Positions 19,830 through 31,300 of a DNA stretch of 64,000 nucleotides are shown in pieces. A model generated the notes under the pieces. That model was not told where the DNA came from and did no database searches. It was given only the letters and a program-made list of their open reading frames with translations. The DNA is from Rhizobium redzepovicii (GTDB lineage: Bacteria > Pseudomonadota > Alphaproteobacteria > Rhizobiales > Rhizobiaceae): contig NZ_JAILYH010000005.1 of the NCBI RefSeq assembly GCF_019793435.1, positions 295,043 to 359,042 on the forward strand, read 5' to 3'. The translations under genes and the position numbers were made by a program. Each line of letters starts with the position of its first letter. Position 1 is the first letter of the stretch.

Positions 19830-21050
19830 GTGAACGAGACGCCTAAACCGAATTCCTTCCGTTCCGGGCCTGATGAAGACGGCCGCTTCGGCATCTATGG
19901 CGGTCGTTTCGTTGCCGAAACGTTGATGCCGCTGATCCTCGATCTGCAGGACGAATGGGACAGGGCGAAGAACGATCCGGCATTCCAGGCCGAATTGAAG
20001 CATCTCAGCGCCCATTATATCGGCCGCCCGAGCCCGCTCTATTTCGCCGAGCGGCTTACGGCCGAACTCGGCGGCGCGAAGATCTATTTCAAGCGTGAGG
20101 AGCTGAACCACACCGGCTCGCACAAGATCAACAACTGCATCGGCCAGATCCTGCTTGCCAAGCGCATGGGCAAGACCCGGATCATCGCCGAAACCGGCGC
20201 CGGCCAGCATGGAGTTGCCTCCGCCACCGTTGCCGCCCGCTTCGGCCTGCCCTGCGTGGTCTATATGGGCGCCACCGACGTCGAGCGTCAGGCGCCGAAT
20301 GTTTTCCGCATGAAGCTGCTCGGCGCGGAAGTGAAGCCGGTGACGGCCGGCAGCGGCACGCTGAAAGATGCGATGAACGAGGCGCTCCGCGACTGGGTCA
20401 CCAATGTCGAGGATACCTACTACCTGATCGGAACGGCGGCGGGTCCGCATCCCTATCCGGAGATGGTCCGCGATTTTCAGTCGGTGATCGGCACCGAAGC
20501 GAAAGAGCAGATGCTGGCAGCCGAAGGCCGCCTGCCGGATCTCGTCATCGCTGCCGTCGGCGGCGGTTCGAACGCGATCGGCATTTTCCATCCTTTCCTC
20601 GATGATCCGACAGTGAAGATCGTCGGCGTCGAAGCCGGCGGCAAGGGCCTGCAGGGCGACGAACATTGCGCGTCGATCACCGCCGGTTCGCCGGGTGTGC
20701 TGCACGGCAACCGCACCTATCTGCTGCAGGATGGCGACGGCCAGATCAAGGAAGGCCATTCGATTTCGGCCGGTCTTGATTATCCCGGCATCGGCCCCGA
20801 ACATTCCTGGCTCAGCGATATCGGCCGCGTCGATTATGTACCGATCATGGATCACGAAGCGCTCGAGGCCTTCCAGACCCTGACCCGCCTCGAAGGCATT
20901 ATCCCGGCGCTCGAGGCCGCGCATGCGATTGCCGAGGTGATCAAGCGCGCACCGACGATGGGCAAGGACGAGATCATCCTGATGAACCTCTCCGGCCGCG
21001 GCGACAAGGATATCTTCACCGTCGGCAAGATTCTGGGAATGGGACTGTAA
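19830..21050 (+). CDS. trpB: Tryptophan synthase beta chain
   Basis: TrpB joins indole and serine using PLP. The start GTG 19830 (NETPKPNSF follows) has AGGGAG six bases upstream; a TTG at 19824 overlaps the trpF stop and is less likely. The protein is 406 aa. The PLP lysine is in [19 protein letters not shown], the indole-channel motif is [11 protein letters not shown], and the phosphate-binding glycine loop is [10 protein letters not shown]. It is followed by trpA after 3 bp. Confidence 0.97.
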   Translation: MNETPKPNSFRSGPDEDGRFGIYGGRFVAETLMPLILDLQDEWDRAKNDPAFQAELKHLSAHYIGRPSPLYFAERLTAELGGAKIYFKREELNHTGSHKINNCIGQILLAKRMGKTRIIAETGAGQHGVASATVAARFGLPCVVYMGATDVERQAPNVFRMKLLGAEVKPVTAGSGTLKDAMNEALRDWVTNVEDTYYLIGTAAGPHPYPEMVRDFQSVIGTEAKEQMLAAEGRLPDLVIAAVGGGSNAIGIFHPFLDDPTVKIVGVEAGGKGLQGDEHCASITAGSPGVLHGNRTYLLQDGDGQIKEGHSISAGLDYPGIGPEHSWLSDIGRVDYVPIMDHEALEAFQTLTRLEGIIPALEAAHAIAEVIKRAPTMGKDEIILMNLSGRGDKDIFTVGKILGMGL

Positions 21051-21053
21051 GAC

Positions 21054-21893
21054 ATGACCGCACGCATGGACAAACGCTTTGCCGAGCTGAAGGCCGAGGG
21101 CCGTCCGGCGCTTGTGACCTATTTCATGGGCGGCGATCCTGACTACGATACCTCTCTCGGCATCATGAAGGCGCTGCCGGAGGCGGGCTCCGACATAATC
21201 GAGCTCGGCATGCCCTTTTCCGATCCGATGGCCGACGGCCCGGCGATCCAGCTCGCCGGTCAGCGTGCGCTGAAAGGCGGCCAGACGCTGAAGAAGACGC
21301 TGCAGCTGGCGGCCGATTTCCGCAAGACCAACGACGCCACGCCGATCGTGATGATGGGCTACTACAATCCGATCTATATTTACGGCGTCGAGAAATTCCT
21401 CGACGATGCGATTGCTGCCGGCATTGACGGCCTGATCGTCGTCGATCTGCCGCCTGAAATGGACGACGAACTCTGCATCCCGGCGATCCGCAAAGGCATC
21501 AATTTCATCCGCCTGGCGACGCCGACGACGGATGAGAAGCGCCTGCCGAAGGTTTTGAAGAATACCTCCGGCTTCGTCTACTACGTCTCGATGAACGGCA
21601 TCACCGGTTCGGCGCTGCCGGATCCATCGCTGGTTTCGGGCGCGGTCGAACGCATCAAGCAGCACACCCAACTGCCCGTCTGCGTCGGCTTCGGCGTCAA
21701 GACGGCGGAACATGCTAAGGTCATCGGCGGTTTGGCCGATGGCGTCGTCGTCGGCACCGCCATCGTCAATCAGGTCGCGACCAGCCTGACGAGTGACGGC
21801 AAGGCAACGGCGGACACGGTTCAGGCTGTTGCCACGCTGGTGCGCGGCCTTTCCACGGGAACACGTTCGGCGCGCCTTGTTGCTGCCGAATAG
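21054..21893 (+). CDS. trpA: Tryptophan synthase alpha chain
   Basis: TrpA cleaves indole-3-glycerol phosphate and channels indole to TrpB. The 279-aa protein shows the catalytic Glu in [20 protein letters not shown], the catalytic Asp in [12 protein letters not shown], and phosphate-binding [12 protein letters not shown]. It starts 3 bp after trpB. Downstream, 132 bp including a palindromic repeat separate it from accD, so the operon probably continues through a structured leader. Confidence 0.97.
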   Translation: MTARMDKRFAELKAEGRPALVTYFMGGDPDYDTSLGIMKALPEAGSDIIELGMPFSDPMADGPAIQLAGQRALKGGQTLKKTLQLAADFRKTNDATPIVMMGYYNPIYIYGVEKFLDDAIAAGIDGLIVVDLPPEMDDELCIPAIRKGINFIRLATPTTDEKRLPKVLKNTSGFVYYVSMNGITGSALPDPSLVSGAVERIKQHTQLPVCVGFGVKTAEHAKVIGGLADGVVVGTAIVNQVATSLTSDGKATADTVQAVATLVRGLSTGTRSARLVAAE

Positions 21894-21914
21894 TTTTCCC
21901 ACATTGGCGTCAAA

Positions 21915-22005
21915 GCATGTCGCACAGCGGTTTGGCGGCAACGACATGCGGGAACACAAAGACCGAAAGCGTGGCAAGCGATCTGAAAGATCGTGACGGG
22001 CTTTA
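21915..22005 (+). repeat. Rhizobial palindromic intergenic repeat, copy 2
   Basis: Terminal GCATGTCG (21915-21922) pairs with CGACATGC (21942-21949) around a short inner segment, shorter than copy 1. The tail ACAAAG, GAAAGCG, GCGATCTGAAAGATCG matches copy 1 closely and itself contains the palindrome CGATCTGAAAGATCG. It lies in the trpA-accD gap and ends about 7 bp before the accD Shine-Dalgarno, so it would be transcribed within the operon. Confidence 0.75.
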
Positions 22006-22025
22006 GTCAATCAGGAGTACTCGAG

Positions 22026-22931
22026 TTGAACTGGATCACCAACTACGTTCGCCCGCGGATCAATTCCATGCTGGGCCGTCGCGAAGTGCCGGAGAACCTC
22101 TGGATCAAGTGCCCGGAAACCGGCGAGATGGTCTTCCACAAGGATCTGGAAGGCAACAAATGGGTCATTCCGGCCTCCGGCTATCACATGAAGATGCCGG
22201 CCAAGGCCCGCTTGGCCGATCTGTTCGACAATGGCGAATATGAATCGCTGCCGCAGCCGAAGGTCGCCCAGGACCCGCTGAAGTTCCGCGATTCGAAGAA
22301 ATATAGCGATCGCCTGCGCGACAGCCGCCTGAAGACCGAACAGGAGGATACCATCCTCGCCGGGCTCGGGAAGGTGCAGGGACTGAAGCTCGTGGCGGTC
22401 GTGCACGAATTCAACTTTATCGGCGGTTCGCTCGGCATGGCTGCCGGCGAGGCCATCGTCAAGGCTTTCGAGCGTGCGACGTCTGAAAAGTGCCCGCTGG
22501 TGATGTTCCCCGCCTCCGGCGGCGCGCGCATGCAGGAAGGCATCCTGTCGCTGATGCAGCTGCCGCGCACGACGGTTGCCGTCGACCTGCTGAAGGAATC
22601 CGGTCAGCCTTATATCGTCGTGCTGACCAATCCGACCACAGGCGGCGTCACGGCCTCCTATGCCATGCTCGGCGATATTCATCTGGCTGAGCCGGGCGCC
22701 GAAATCGGCTTTGCCGGCAAGCGCGTCATCGAGCAGACCTTGCGCGAAAAACTGCCCGAAGGCTTCCAGACCTCCGAATATCTGCTGGAGCATGGTATGG
22801 TCGATATGGTCGTCAAACGTCACGATATCCCGGAAACGCTGGCGCGCGTCCTGAAGATTCTGACGAAGAAGCCGGTGTCAGCGGCGAATGACATGAATAG
22901 CGGTACGATCGCCCTGGCGGCGAGCGCCTGA
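22026..22931 (+). CDS. accD: Acetyl-CoA carboxylase carboxyltransferase subunit beta
   Basis: AccD, with AccA, transfers the carboxyl group from biotin to acetyl-CoA to give malonyl-CoA. TTG 22026 ([10 protein letters not shown] follows) is taken as start since AGGAG lies just upstream; an ATG at 21993 would run through the repeat tail. This gives 301 aa. The carboxyltransferase oxyanion regions are [13 protein letters not shown] and [14 protein letters not shown], with [17 protein letters not shown]. Of the zinc-finger cysteines of E. coli AccD only one (WIKCPE) is evident here, so the zinc ribbon looks degenerate. folC follows. Confidence 0.95.
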   Translation: MNWITNYVRPRINSMLGRREVPENLWIKCPETGEMVFHKDLEGNKWVIPASGYHMKMPAKARLADLFDNGEYESLPQPKVAQDPLKFRDSKKYSDRLRDSRLKTEQEDTILAGLGKVQGLKLVAVVHEFNFIGGSLGMAAGEAIVKAFERATSEKCPLVMFPASGGARMQEGILSLMQLPRTTVAVDLLKESGQPYIVVLTNPTTGGVTASYAMLGDIHLAEPGAEIGFAGKRVIEQTLREKLPEGFQTSEYLLEHGMVDMVVKRHDIPETLARVLKILTKKPVSAANDMNSGTIALAASA

Positions 22932-22958
22932 TAACCGATAAGCAGGCGGGGTGCCGAA

Positions 22959-24311
22959 TTGATACCCAGAGGCCAAACCGCGGTGAGTGAGGCAGCACAG
23001 GAGATCGACAAGCTCATGGGATTGCATCCCAAGGGTTTTGATCTGTCTCTCGATCGCATCACCCGTCTTCTCGATGTGCTCGGCAATCCGCACCGAAAAC
23101 TGCCGCCGGTGATCCATGTCGCCGGCACCAACGGCAAGGGGTCGGTCACCGCCTTCTGCCGCGCTCTGCTCGAAGCCGGCGGCTACAGCGCTCATGTTCA
23201 CACCTCGCCGCATCTCGTCAATTGGCACGAGCGTTATCGCATCGGTGTGGCGGGCGGGCGCGGGCAGCTTGTCGATGACGCCGTCTTTGCCGAGGCCCTG
23301 CGCCGGGTGGCCGATGCCAATGCCGGACAGCACATTACCGTCTTCGAAATCCTGACGGCGGTCACCTTCATCCTATTTTCCGAACAGCCGGCCGATGCCG
23401 CGATCATCGAAGTCGGTCTCGGCGGCCGGTTCGATGCCACCAATGTCATTTCCGATCCGGCGGTTTCGGTGATCATGCCGATCTCGCTGGATCACCAGCC
23501 CTATCTCGGCGATAGGGTCGAATTGATCGCCGCCGAAAAGGCCGGCATCATGAAGCCGGGGCTTCCCGTCGTCATCGGCCACCAGGAATACGACGCCGCA
23601 CTCGACGTGCTGATGTCGACGGCCGAACGGCTGCATTGCCCGAGCGCCGTCTTCGGGCAGGATTTCATGGCGCATGAGGAATATGGCCGGCTCGTCTATC
23701 AGGACGAATTCGGTCTTGCCGACCTGCCCCTGCCGCGCCTTCCCGGCCGCCATCAATATGCCAATGCCGCCGCCGCCATTCGCGCCGTCAAGGCGGCGGG
23801 TTTTACCGTCACCGAGACGATGATGGAAAAGGCGATGAATTCCGTCGAATGGCCGGGCCGGCTGCAGCGCCTGGGCGAAGGCCGGCTGCTGGCGCATGCG
23901 CCCGCCGGCGCCGAGATCTGGATCGATGGCGGGCACAATCCTGGTGCCGGCGAAGTGATCGCCGAAGCCATGGCCAATTTCGAAGAGCGCCAGTCGCGGC
24001 CGCTTTTCCTGATTATCGGCATGATCAACACCAAGGACCCGGTCGGCTATTTCAAGGCCTTTGCCGGCTTGGTCGAGAAGGTTTTCTGCGTGCCGATCCG
24101 CAACAGCGATGCGATGATCGACCCGGTGATCTTGTCGAACGCCGCCTATGATGCCGGCCTGGTTGCCGAACCGATGTCGACCGTCGGCGATGCGCTGGAA
24201 GCCATAAAAGCCGTCCTCGATCCGGAGGGTCTACCCCCGCGCATCCTCGTCGGCGGCTCTCTCTATCTCGTCGGCGATGTGCTTTGCGACAACGGCACGC
24301 CGCCGAAGTGA
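22959..24311 (+). CDS. folC: Folylpolyglutamate synthase / dihydrofolate synthase
   Basis: FolC adds glutamate to dihydropteroate and to folates. It is 450 aa from TTG 22959; a GTG at 22983 is an alternative start eight residues later. It has the Mur-ligase-like P-loop HVAGTNGKGSV (about 50-60), HTSPHLVNWHERYRIG, the EVGLGGRFDATN motif, and ISLDHQPYLGD. The C-terminal domain includes WIDGGHNPGA. It closes the trpFBA-accD-folC run, and a strong two-way terminator follows. Confidence 0.95.
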   Translation: MIPRGQTAVSEAAQEIDKLMGLHPKGFDLSLDRITRLLDVLGNPHRKLPPVIHVAGTNGKGSVTAFCRALLEAGGYSAHVHTSPHLVNWHERYRIGVAGGRGQLVDDAVFAEALRRVADANAGQHITVFEILTAVTFILFSEQPADAAIIEVGLGGRFDATNVISDPAVSVIMPISLDHQPYLGDRVELIAAEKAGIMKPGLPVVIGHQEYDAALDVLMSTAERLHCPSAVFGQDFMAHEEYGRLVYQDEFGLADLPLPRLPGRHQYANAAAAIRAVKAAGFTVTETMMEKAMNSVEWPGRLQRLGEGRLLAHAPAGAEIWIDGGHNPGAGEVIAEAMANFEERQSRPLFLIIGMINTKDPVGYFKAFAGLVEKVFCVPIRNSDAMIDPVILSNAAYDAGLVAEPMSTVGDALEAIKAVLDPEGLPPRILVGGSLYLVGDVLCDNGTPPK

Positions 24312-24336
24312 TGGGCGAAATGAAGAATACGAAATG

Positions 24337-24365
24337 AAAAAAGCCCGGTCGAGCCGGGCTTTTTC
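24337..24365. terminator. Bidirectional terminator between folC and trxA
   Basis: A 7-bp stem AGCCCGG / CCGGGCT with a 5-nt loop, flanked by an A-run on the left and TTTT on the right, so it works for both convergent genes. Confidence 0.88.
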
Positions 24366-24386
24366 GTTAATGTGAACTGGGCGATA

Positions 24387-24707
24387 TCAGGCGGCGCTGG
24401 AAATCCAGTTCGAAAGCGCGGTCTTCGCTTTGGCGCCGACAGAAATATCGGCGACTTCGCCGCCCTTGAAAATTGCCAGGGTCGGAATGGAGCGCACACC
24501 GAACTGTGCGGCGAGTTCCGGGTTCTCATCGATATTCAGCTTGGCGACCTTGACCTTGCCTTCCATCTCGACGGAGATTTCTTCAAGGCTTGGCGCAATC
24601 ATCTTGCACGGGCCGCACCATTCAGCCCAGAAATCGACGACGACGGGCTCTGCGGATTCCAGAACTTCCGACTGGAAATTGTTGATATCGACTTTCACGG
24701 TAGCCAT
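24387..24707 (-). CDS. trxA: Thioredoxin
   Basis: Thioredoxin is a small cytoplasmic dithiol reductant. From ATG 24707 ([10 protein letters not shown]) it is 106 aa with the active site WCGPC in [16 protein letters not shown] and the cis-Pro in [14 protein letters not shown] good Shine-Dalgarno (AAAGGAG) precedes the start. It lies 71 bp downstream of addA on the same strand, a position conserved in rhizobia. It may be part of the same transcript or use its own promoter in the gap. Confidence 0.97.
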   Translation of the reverse strand: MATVKVDINNFQSEVLESAEPVVVDFWAEWCGPCKMIAPSLEEISVEMEGKVKVAKLNIDENPELAAQFGVRSIPTLAIFKGGEVADISVGAKAKTALSNWISSAA

Positions 24708-24778
24708 GGGCTGCTCCTTTACCTCGGGTGTTGAACCACATGTGATGGTGCGGTGCCGAATTTTCAATGTCCGGTATT

Positions 24779-27700
24779 TCACTTTGTCTTGACCGCTGCA
24801 AGCGCCAAACCGAGCGCCTTTTCGCTCAGCGTATAAAGCGAGGCGTTCTCGGTGTAGACAAGCATGCACTCGATTGGCTTGCCGGGATAGAGCGGCGCCA
24901 GGATCTCGCGATAGATCGCCAGCTGCGCCCGGTGCGCGAAGGGAATAGCCGCCTCCGTCGCCGGCGGCACCCGATTGGTCTTGTAATCGAGGATGACGAC
25001 ACGATCGGCAAAGACGGCGAGCCGGTCGATGCGGCCGGAGACGGCATAGCGCCTGTCCTCAAGAGTCAATGTTCCCATGATCGAGACCTCGGGCTGTGCC
25101 TCGTCACCGAGGACGGCCTGCAAACCCTCTTCGTCCAATAGTTTCAGAACCGAATCGACCAGCTTGCGCCGTTCGGCTTCCGGCCAGAACCGCGCCGCCC
25201 GTTCGGCATAGCGGCCTGCGGCATCAGCTCGTTCAGCAGGCGGGATTTCGGGAAGCGCCTGCAGCATGCGATGGATCAGCCGACCCTTCTCCAGAGACCG
25301 ATCGCTGCGCTCCTTCTCGCCGAACAGTGGCGAAACGACGAGCAAACCGCCCTCGTCTTCGTCGATGATCGTACCGGCGCCGGAGGGGCTGAGCGGCCGG
25401 GGCAGCTCGGCCTGCGGCGGCAATGGCCGCAACAGGCCGTCCGGCAGGCTCTCCTCGCTGTTGCGCTCCTGGCTGCGGTCGATGCGCTCGAAGCTTCGCT
25501 CCACCCGCGGCACACGCCATTCGATACCCGGCCATTGGCCATCGGGACTGGAGAATGTCGTCGCCTCGACATGCGGATGGTCGTCGCGCAGTGCCGTCGA
25601 AATCATCATATGCCAGGTGTCGTTGTTGAGACGCACGCCGCGATAGCCGCAGACGACCAGCCGGTCGGCGGCACGCGTCATGGCGACGTAGAGCAATCGG
25701 CGGTACTCTTCCTCCGCCAGCATCTGGATACGGACGGCGTCGTTCTGGGTCAGCGAATTGGCGAGATCGGAGACGGGAACCCAGACGGGCATCGGCGGTT
25801 CGTCGGCATCGGTCTCGATCAGGCGAAGTTTCGGCAGATGGGTATGGGTGAAGGCCTTCGAACCGCCGTCGACCAGGAAGACGATAGGTGCCTCGAGACC
25901 CTTGGAGGCATGCACGGTCATGATCCGCACCTCGTTGCGCCCCTTGTCCTGCTCGCGCTTGACCACCGGGGCTTCGAGCTCCAGCGTCGAGATGAAGGAT
26001 TGCAGCCCGGGAAGGCCGGAGCTCTCATGGTCGATGGTGAAAGTCAGGAATTCGTCGAGGATATCGCTGACCTCGGTGCCGAGCCTGGCAAGGAATTGCC
26101 GCCGCCCGCCATGGCTGCCCAGCACACGCGCATAGAAATCATGAACCGACAGGCTTCTGGATTGGCGAAGGAACAGCTCCAGCCTCTCCACGGCCGCGCG
26201 GAAACGCTCGGTGCCGTCGGCGGCGAAGCGTTTGAGATGGTGCCAGACGCTCTCATTGTCACCGCGTAGCGCGGCGATAGCAAAGATGTCGTCCTCGGAA
26301 AGATCGAAAAGCGGGCTCTTGAGCACGGCGGCGAGCGAAAGATCGTCCTCCGGCAGCAGCAGGAAACGACCGAGCGCCAGCAGATCCTGCACGGCGATAT
26401 GGCTGGTCAGCACCAGCCTGTCAGCGCCGGCGACCGGAATGTCGCCGCGGCGTTTCAAGGCGCGTGTCAAGGCATTGACGAAGGCGTCGCGCTTGCGCAC
26501 CAGCACCAGGATGTCGCCGGCTTCGATCAGGCGCTCTTTGCCTTTGTCGACAATCGTCTCGCGGCCGACAAGCGTGCCGATCGAATGGGCGATCCGTCGT
26601 GCCAGGATTGCGGCCGGCGCGCTTTCCGGCGTTGCGTCGAAGGGCGCCGTCCAGTCCTCTTCCTTGACCACCGCCTCGGGCGCGACCATTTCCCAAAGAT
26701 CCACGGCGCCGGGATGTCCGATGCGGCTGGAGCGATGCACGACCGGTTCGCCGAGCGCGCTGAGGCCGCGCGAATTGTCGGGTTCCCTGAATATGTGGTC
26801 GACGGCTTCGAGCACATCCGCGGTCGAGCGGAAGGAAAGCGGCAGCCGCACAGAGGAAAAGTTTTGCCCGCTGTCGGAGACGCGCCGTCGCGTCCGGTCG
26901 CTTTCCTCGGAAAAACGCTCAGGCCGCGCGCCTTGAAAGGAATAGATCGACTGTTTCTCGTCGCCGACGGCAAAGAGCGTGCGCACGATCGGACGGGCGC
27001 TTTCGCCGGAGAAGAAATCCTCGGCGAGCGACTGGATGACGCTCCACTGGATCGGGCTGGTATCCTGCGCTTCGTCGACGAGGATATGATCGATGCCGCG
27101 ATCGAGCTTGTAATGGATCCAGGGACCGACGCCGCTTTTCGTCAGCAGGTCGGCGGTGCGGGTGATCAGATCCTCGAAATCGAGTTGGCTGCGCTGCTTC
27201 TTCAGCTCCTCATAGTCGTGATTGAGCCGCTCTGCCAGCACCAGCGCGGCATGCGTCGCGCCATGCATCCGTATCAGTTTCAGCCGGTCGCGGCTTGCAG
27301 CGACATGGGCGCGGGCAGCAGCAATGGCGCCCGCCAGCTGCGGCGCTTCGGCAAGCATCGCCTTGACCGTGAATTGCGAATCCGCCTTCGGCTCGCCCTT
27401 CACCGTCAGAAAGATTTTCTCGAGAAACTCGGCGCGTTTTGCGTCGTCACGTTCCCGCCCGGCAAGCCTGAGACCATAGGCAACTTCCTGTGCCTTCGCG
27501 CCGCCCCTCTGATCGGCAAGCGACAGATAAAGCTCCAGCATACCGCCGGAAAGCTCCGGCAACGGCCAATATTGCGCCGCGATCCGGCTCTCCGTGTCAT
27601 CGGGGGCAAGACCAAGTCTTTCGCGCAAAACCACCTCGATGCCGCCCCGCCGTTCGGCCGTTGCCGTGAAACGACGGATGGCGTTGCGGTTGGCGACGAT

Positions 27701-28330
27701 GTCGCCGAGCAGATTTTCCAGGCCGGATTCGTCGCCGAGATCGAGCACATAGGCGAATGCCTCGGCAAGGGCGCTGTCTCCCTCCGGCGCGGTCGCCGTC
27801 AGCAGTGCTCGGCGCGCATCGGACAGCAGCGCTTCCGCCGCGCGATCGTCGAGAACCGAGAAATGCCCGGCGACATTGGCCTCCAGCGGGAACTGATGCA
27901 GCAGCGCCTCGCAAAAAGCATGGATGGTCTGGATCTTCAGTCCACCCGGTGTCTCCAGCGCCTTCGCAAACAGCCGGCGGGCCTCGGCAAGCTTTATTCC
28001 GTCGGGAGCGGTCCCCTCGATCTGGGTAATCCGCCGGCTAAGGTCTTCATCGTCAAGCACCACCCAGTCCGCCAGCCGTTCGAAGACGCGGTTCGACATT
28101 TCGGAAGCGGCAGCCTTGGTATAGGTGAGGCATAAAATGGCGGAAGGCCGCGCACCGGCAAGCAAAAGCCGGATGACGCGCTGGGTCAGCACATGCGTCT
28201 TGCCGGAGCCGGCATTTGCCGAGACCCATGCCGAGCGCTCGGGATCGGAGGCGATCGCCTGCTGGATCGTCGTCCAGCCGATCCAGGCGCCCGGATCATC
28301 GTCATTGGGAAGCGCGGTCACGTCACTCAT
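24779..28330 (-). CDS. addA: Double-strand break repair helicase-nuclease AddA
   Basis: AddA, with AddB, resects double-strand breaks for RecA, as RecBCD does in enterics. From ATG 28330 ([10 protein letters not shown]) it is 1183 aa. Helicase motif I is ANAGSGKT at 38-45, motif Ia [10 protein letters not shown], motif [13 protein letters not shown], motif [18 protein letters not shown]. The C-terminal RecB-type nuclease motif [10 protein letters not shown] is present, so AddA carries an active nuclease. The start overlaps the addB stop by 8 bp. Confidence 0.96.
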   Translation of the reverse strand: MSDVTALPNDDDPGAWIGWTTIQQAIASDPERSAWVSANAGSGKTHVLTQRVIRLLLAGARPSAILCLTYTKAAASEMSNRVFERLADWVVLDDEDLSRRITQIEGTAPDGIKLAEARRLFAKALETPGGLKIQTIHAFCEALLHQFPLEANVAGHFSVLDDRAAEALLSDARRALLTATAPEGDSALAEAFAYVLDLGDESGLENLLGDIVANRNAIRRFTATAERRGGIEVVLRERLGLAPDDTESRIAAQYWPLPELSGGMLELYLSLADQRGGAKAQEVAYGLRLAGRERDDAKRAEFLEKIFLTVKGEPKADSQFTVKAMLAEAPQLAGAIAAARAHVAASRDRLKLIRMHGATHAALVLAERLNHDYEELKKQRSQLDFEDLITRTADLLTKSGVGPWIHYKLDRGIDHILVDEAQDTSPIQWSVIQSLAEDFFSGESARPIVRTLFAVGDEKQSIYSFQGARPERFSEESDRTRRRVSDSGQNFSSVRLPLSFRSTADVLEAVDHIFREPDNSRGLSALGEPVVHRSSRIGHPGAVDLWEMVAPEAVVKEEDWTAPFDATPESAPAAILARRIAHSIGTLVGRETIVDKGKERLIEAGDILVLVRKRDAFVNALTRALKRRGDIPVAGADRLVLTSHIAVQDLLALGRFLLLPEDDLSLAAVLKSPLFDLSEDDIFAIAALRGDNESVWHHLKRFAADGTERFRAAVERLELFLRQSRSLSVHDFYARVLGSHGGRRQFLARLGTEVSDILDEFLTFTIDHESSGLPGLQSFISTLELEAPVVKREQDKGRNEVRIMTVHASKGLEAPIVFLVDGGSKAFTHTHLPKLRLIETDADEPPMPVWVPVSDLANSLTQNDAVRIQMLAEEEYRRLLYVAMTRAADRLVVCGYRGVRLNNDTWHMMISTALRDDHPHVEATTFSSPDGQWPGIEWRVPRVERSFERIDRSQERNSEESLPDGLLRPLPPQAELPRPLSPSGAGTIIDEDEGGLLVVSPLFGEKERSDRSLEKGRLIHRMLQALPEIPPAERADAAGRYAERAARFWPEAERRKLVDSVLKLLDEEGLQAVLGDEAQPEVSIMGTLTLEDRRYAVSGRIDRLAVFADRVVILDYKTNRVPPATEAAIPFAHRAQLAIYREILAPLYPGKPIECMLVYTENASLYTLSEKALGLALAAVKTK

Positions 28331-31300
28331 CACCGCCGCCTTCTTCGGTTTCTGCCGTCGACCATTCGGAAACGCGGGCGAGGTGATCATAATCGCCGCC
28401 GAAATCGAATTGCTGTGCCGGGATCAGCCGCGAGGTAAAGCCTTTCTCGCCGGACTGCAGCAAGCTCACGAACTTGACCAGCTGATCGATCGATTCTTCG
28501 GCGAGATCCATCGCCGATTTCGCCTTGTCGCTGCGCGCCGAACTTTCGTTGTTGACGGTGTCGACCTGAAAACGGCGTCCCGGCCGCAGGCGGACATAAA
28601 GCAGGTCCTGCGGCACGAGACTGCCGGCATCGCGGAAGGCACCGGCGCTCAGGGCCGCCGCTTCGAGCGCTAGCTGCGGATCGAGAAGCACCCGTGCCTG
28701 TGTCGGCGAGGGATTGTAGCCTGTCTTGTAGTCGATGATATCGGCGGCCTGCGGTCCGGTGACGTCGATCCGGTCGGCAACACCGTTGAGCCGGATATTG
28801 ATCGCTTCCAGTTCGACGCCGCCCCGCACCTCCGTCAGCGTCTTGCGGATGCCGGGCCGCCGTCCGGCCTCCCAGTCGAGGAAGGCGCCGGCCACGGCGC
28901 GAAATCGCGGCCGCCACACCGCATCGATATGCGGCGGCAGCTGCTCCATGTCGAAGAGCTCGGAAAGAATGCGCTCCATCGCCGCTGCCGCATCCGGCGT
29001 GCCGGCGACATGTCCTTCGCGAATGAACCGGTCGATGATCGTGTGGTAGAGCGTGCCGCGTTCGGCCGCTCCCGGATCGCGGTTGAACGCATCGACGGGG
29101 TCGAGCCGCAGAATGCGGCGGGCATAGATGGCATAAGGGTCCCGGCGCAGCCGTCCGACTTCGCTGAAAGAGTAGGATGTCGGCTGCAGCGTCAGCGGCG
29201 GTTTCGGCGAAGGCCGCTGCGCCGGGGCCTGGGGCTCGCCCCGGTCGATCAGGCCGGCCCATTGGAGGAAGCGGTTGCCGCGTCCCTTCAATTCCGCTTC
29301 GAAGGCCTCTCCGGCAAGCGCCAGCAGCCGCTGCAGCCAGCGCGAGGCGACCGTTGGCGTCGAGCCCTGGCGTAGCGCGCGCGAATAGATCAGATGGCGC
29401 GTGCCGTTCGCCATCTCGAAGTCATGCGCCAGTTGACCGATGCGCCGTTCGGGCGGCTCAAGGCCGATCTCCGTCTTCATCATGCGCGGAATGAAGGGAT
29501 TGTTGGCGGTCTGCCCCGGCCAGGTGCCCTCGTTCAGGCCGCCGAGGATCATCGTATCGACGCTCTGCAGGCGGGCTTCCAGCGTGCCAAAGATGAAGAG
29601 GCGGGGATGGCTGAGCGCCCGCGGCTTCACCGCATGACCGGCGGCAAGGGCTGCCATGATGTCGATCCATTGCGGTCCGCCGGCCTCCATCTGGCCGTTG
29701 GTGTCGATCACTTCACCGAGCAGGGCGGCAAGCGCATCGCCGGCTTCGCCCGACCAGAGATCGGCGAGATTGCCATGCGGATCGGCCGCCACCGCTTCAA
29801 GCGAGCGGCCGGTGCGCTCCGCCCATTCGGACAAGGTAAAACTGGCCGTCCTGCCGCGATCTTCCGGCCGGTGCCGCATCAAGGCCGAAGCCAGCGGCTC
29901 GGTCGCTTGTGTGACCCGGCGGGCAAGGTCGTAAGCGGCATCGGCGGCGTCCGGCGTAAGCGCTTTTCGCCATTGCGGCGGGTGCCTATCCTCAGCCTGT
30001 TCGGCAAGCTGATGGGTGAGCAGCGGCTCGAGTCTGCTGATATCCACCTCCGTCACGCCGCCGCGCAGTGCCAGCAGCTCGAGCGCCTCGGTGGCGGAAA
30101 TCAATGTGGCGCGTTCAAGGCCGAAGCGGGCCAGCGGATGTTTGAGCAGCGAGACGATCGCCACCGGATCGCCCGGGCGCAATGCCGCCTCCAGCAGCAA
30201 TTGCAGAAGCGTACCCTGCGGCGTGGCCGCAAGCGGAGTGCCGGCCGAATCGTCGGCGAGGATGCCGAAGCGGGAAAGCTCGGCCATCACCCGGCGAGCG
30301 AGATTGCGGTCCGGCGTGATGAGCGCCGCCCGGCTTTCGCCGTCCTGCCCCGGTCTTTCCAACGCCAACCGGAGCGCAATGGCAATCGCCGTCGCTTCCT
30401 CGCGTTCGTTCGCGGCTTCGATCAGCGAAACATCGGCGAAAGCTGAAGAAAACGCGCCCTCGGGCAGCTCGCTCTTCCAAGTGCCCCAATCGCTGGTCGC
30501 CTCCGCCGGTACGAGTGCCCGGGACAGGATTTCGGCGCGCCGGTCAAGATCGGCTTCCGGCCTGTCGAGGAGCCTGACGTCGGCGCGCGTGAGCTTCAGT
30601 CGCTTGAGCAGCGATGACAGGCCATATTGCGGGTGGCTGCGGCTTGCGGGATTAGCATGCTGGCCCGGGGAAAGCTCCGGCGCCACCATCTGCCAGTGCC
30701 TTTCAGGCATGGAAAGATCAAGGCCCGGAAGCACGATCACGCCTTCGGGCATATTGGCGACGGCGGCGATCAGATCGGCGGTGGCAGGAACGGAGCCCGT
30801 CGAACCGGCAATGATGATCGGTCCAGCGGGCTTCGTCGCCGAAAGCCTTTTTGCTTCGGCCCGGAGAATGGCGTTTCGGTGTCGCGCCGGTGAGGATTTT
30901 TCGAGCTCGGAAAGCCGCTCCGGCCAGAAGGCGCTGGCGATCTGCAGGAATTCCGCCGTCAGCTGCCACCAGGCGGCATAATCGCCGGTGTCGAGTTTCG
31001 ACAGCTCCGACCAGTCGAGGTCTTCGGTTTCGATGGAATCGATCAGTTCCGCGAGGTTGCGGGCGAGCCAGATCGCATCCGCCGGGCTTGCCGGCGCAAC
31101 GAGCGGCGAGTCCGAATGAATGTGGCGGACGATCTCCGGCAGTTTGTTGCGCCAGGCGAGAATGAGGCGCGCAAGCTCCAGCAGGCGGGCCGTATTCGAC
31201 AGCGGCTGGGCGAGATCGATCGTTGCCGGCAGCGCCTCGTCGAAATAGCCGCTGTCGTCGTCGGTTTCGCCGAGGGGACGAATAACAGGCAGGATCGCCG

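Noticed and set aside
19641..22010. 789-codon open frame antisense to trpF-trpB-trpA
   Set aside because: It mirrors well-identified genes; high GC removes stops from the complementary frame, and the product matches no family.
26399..28135. 578-codon open frame antisense to addA
   Set aside because: Same GC effect; Arg/Gly/Asp-rich translation with no domain, fully covered by addA.
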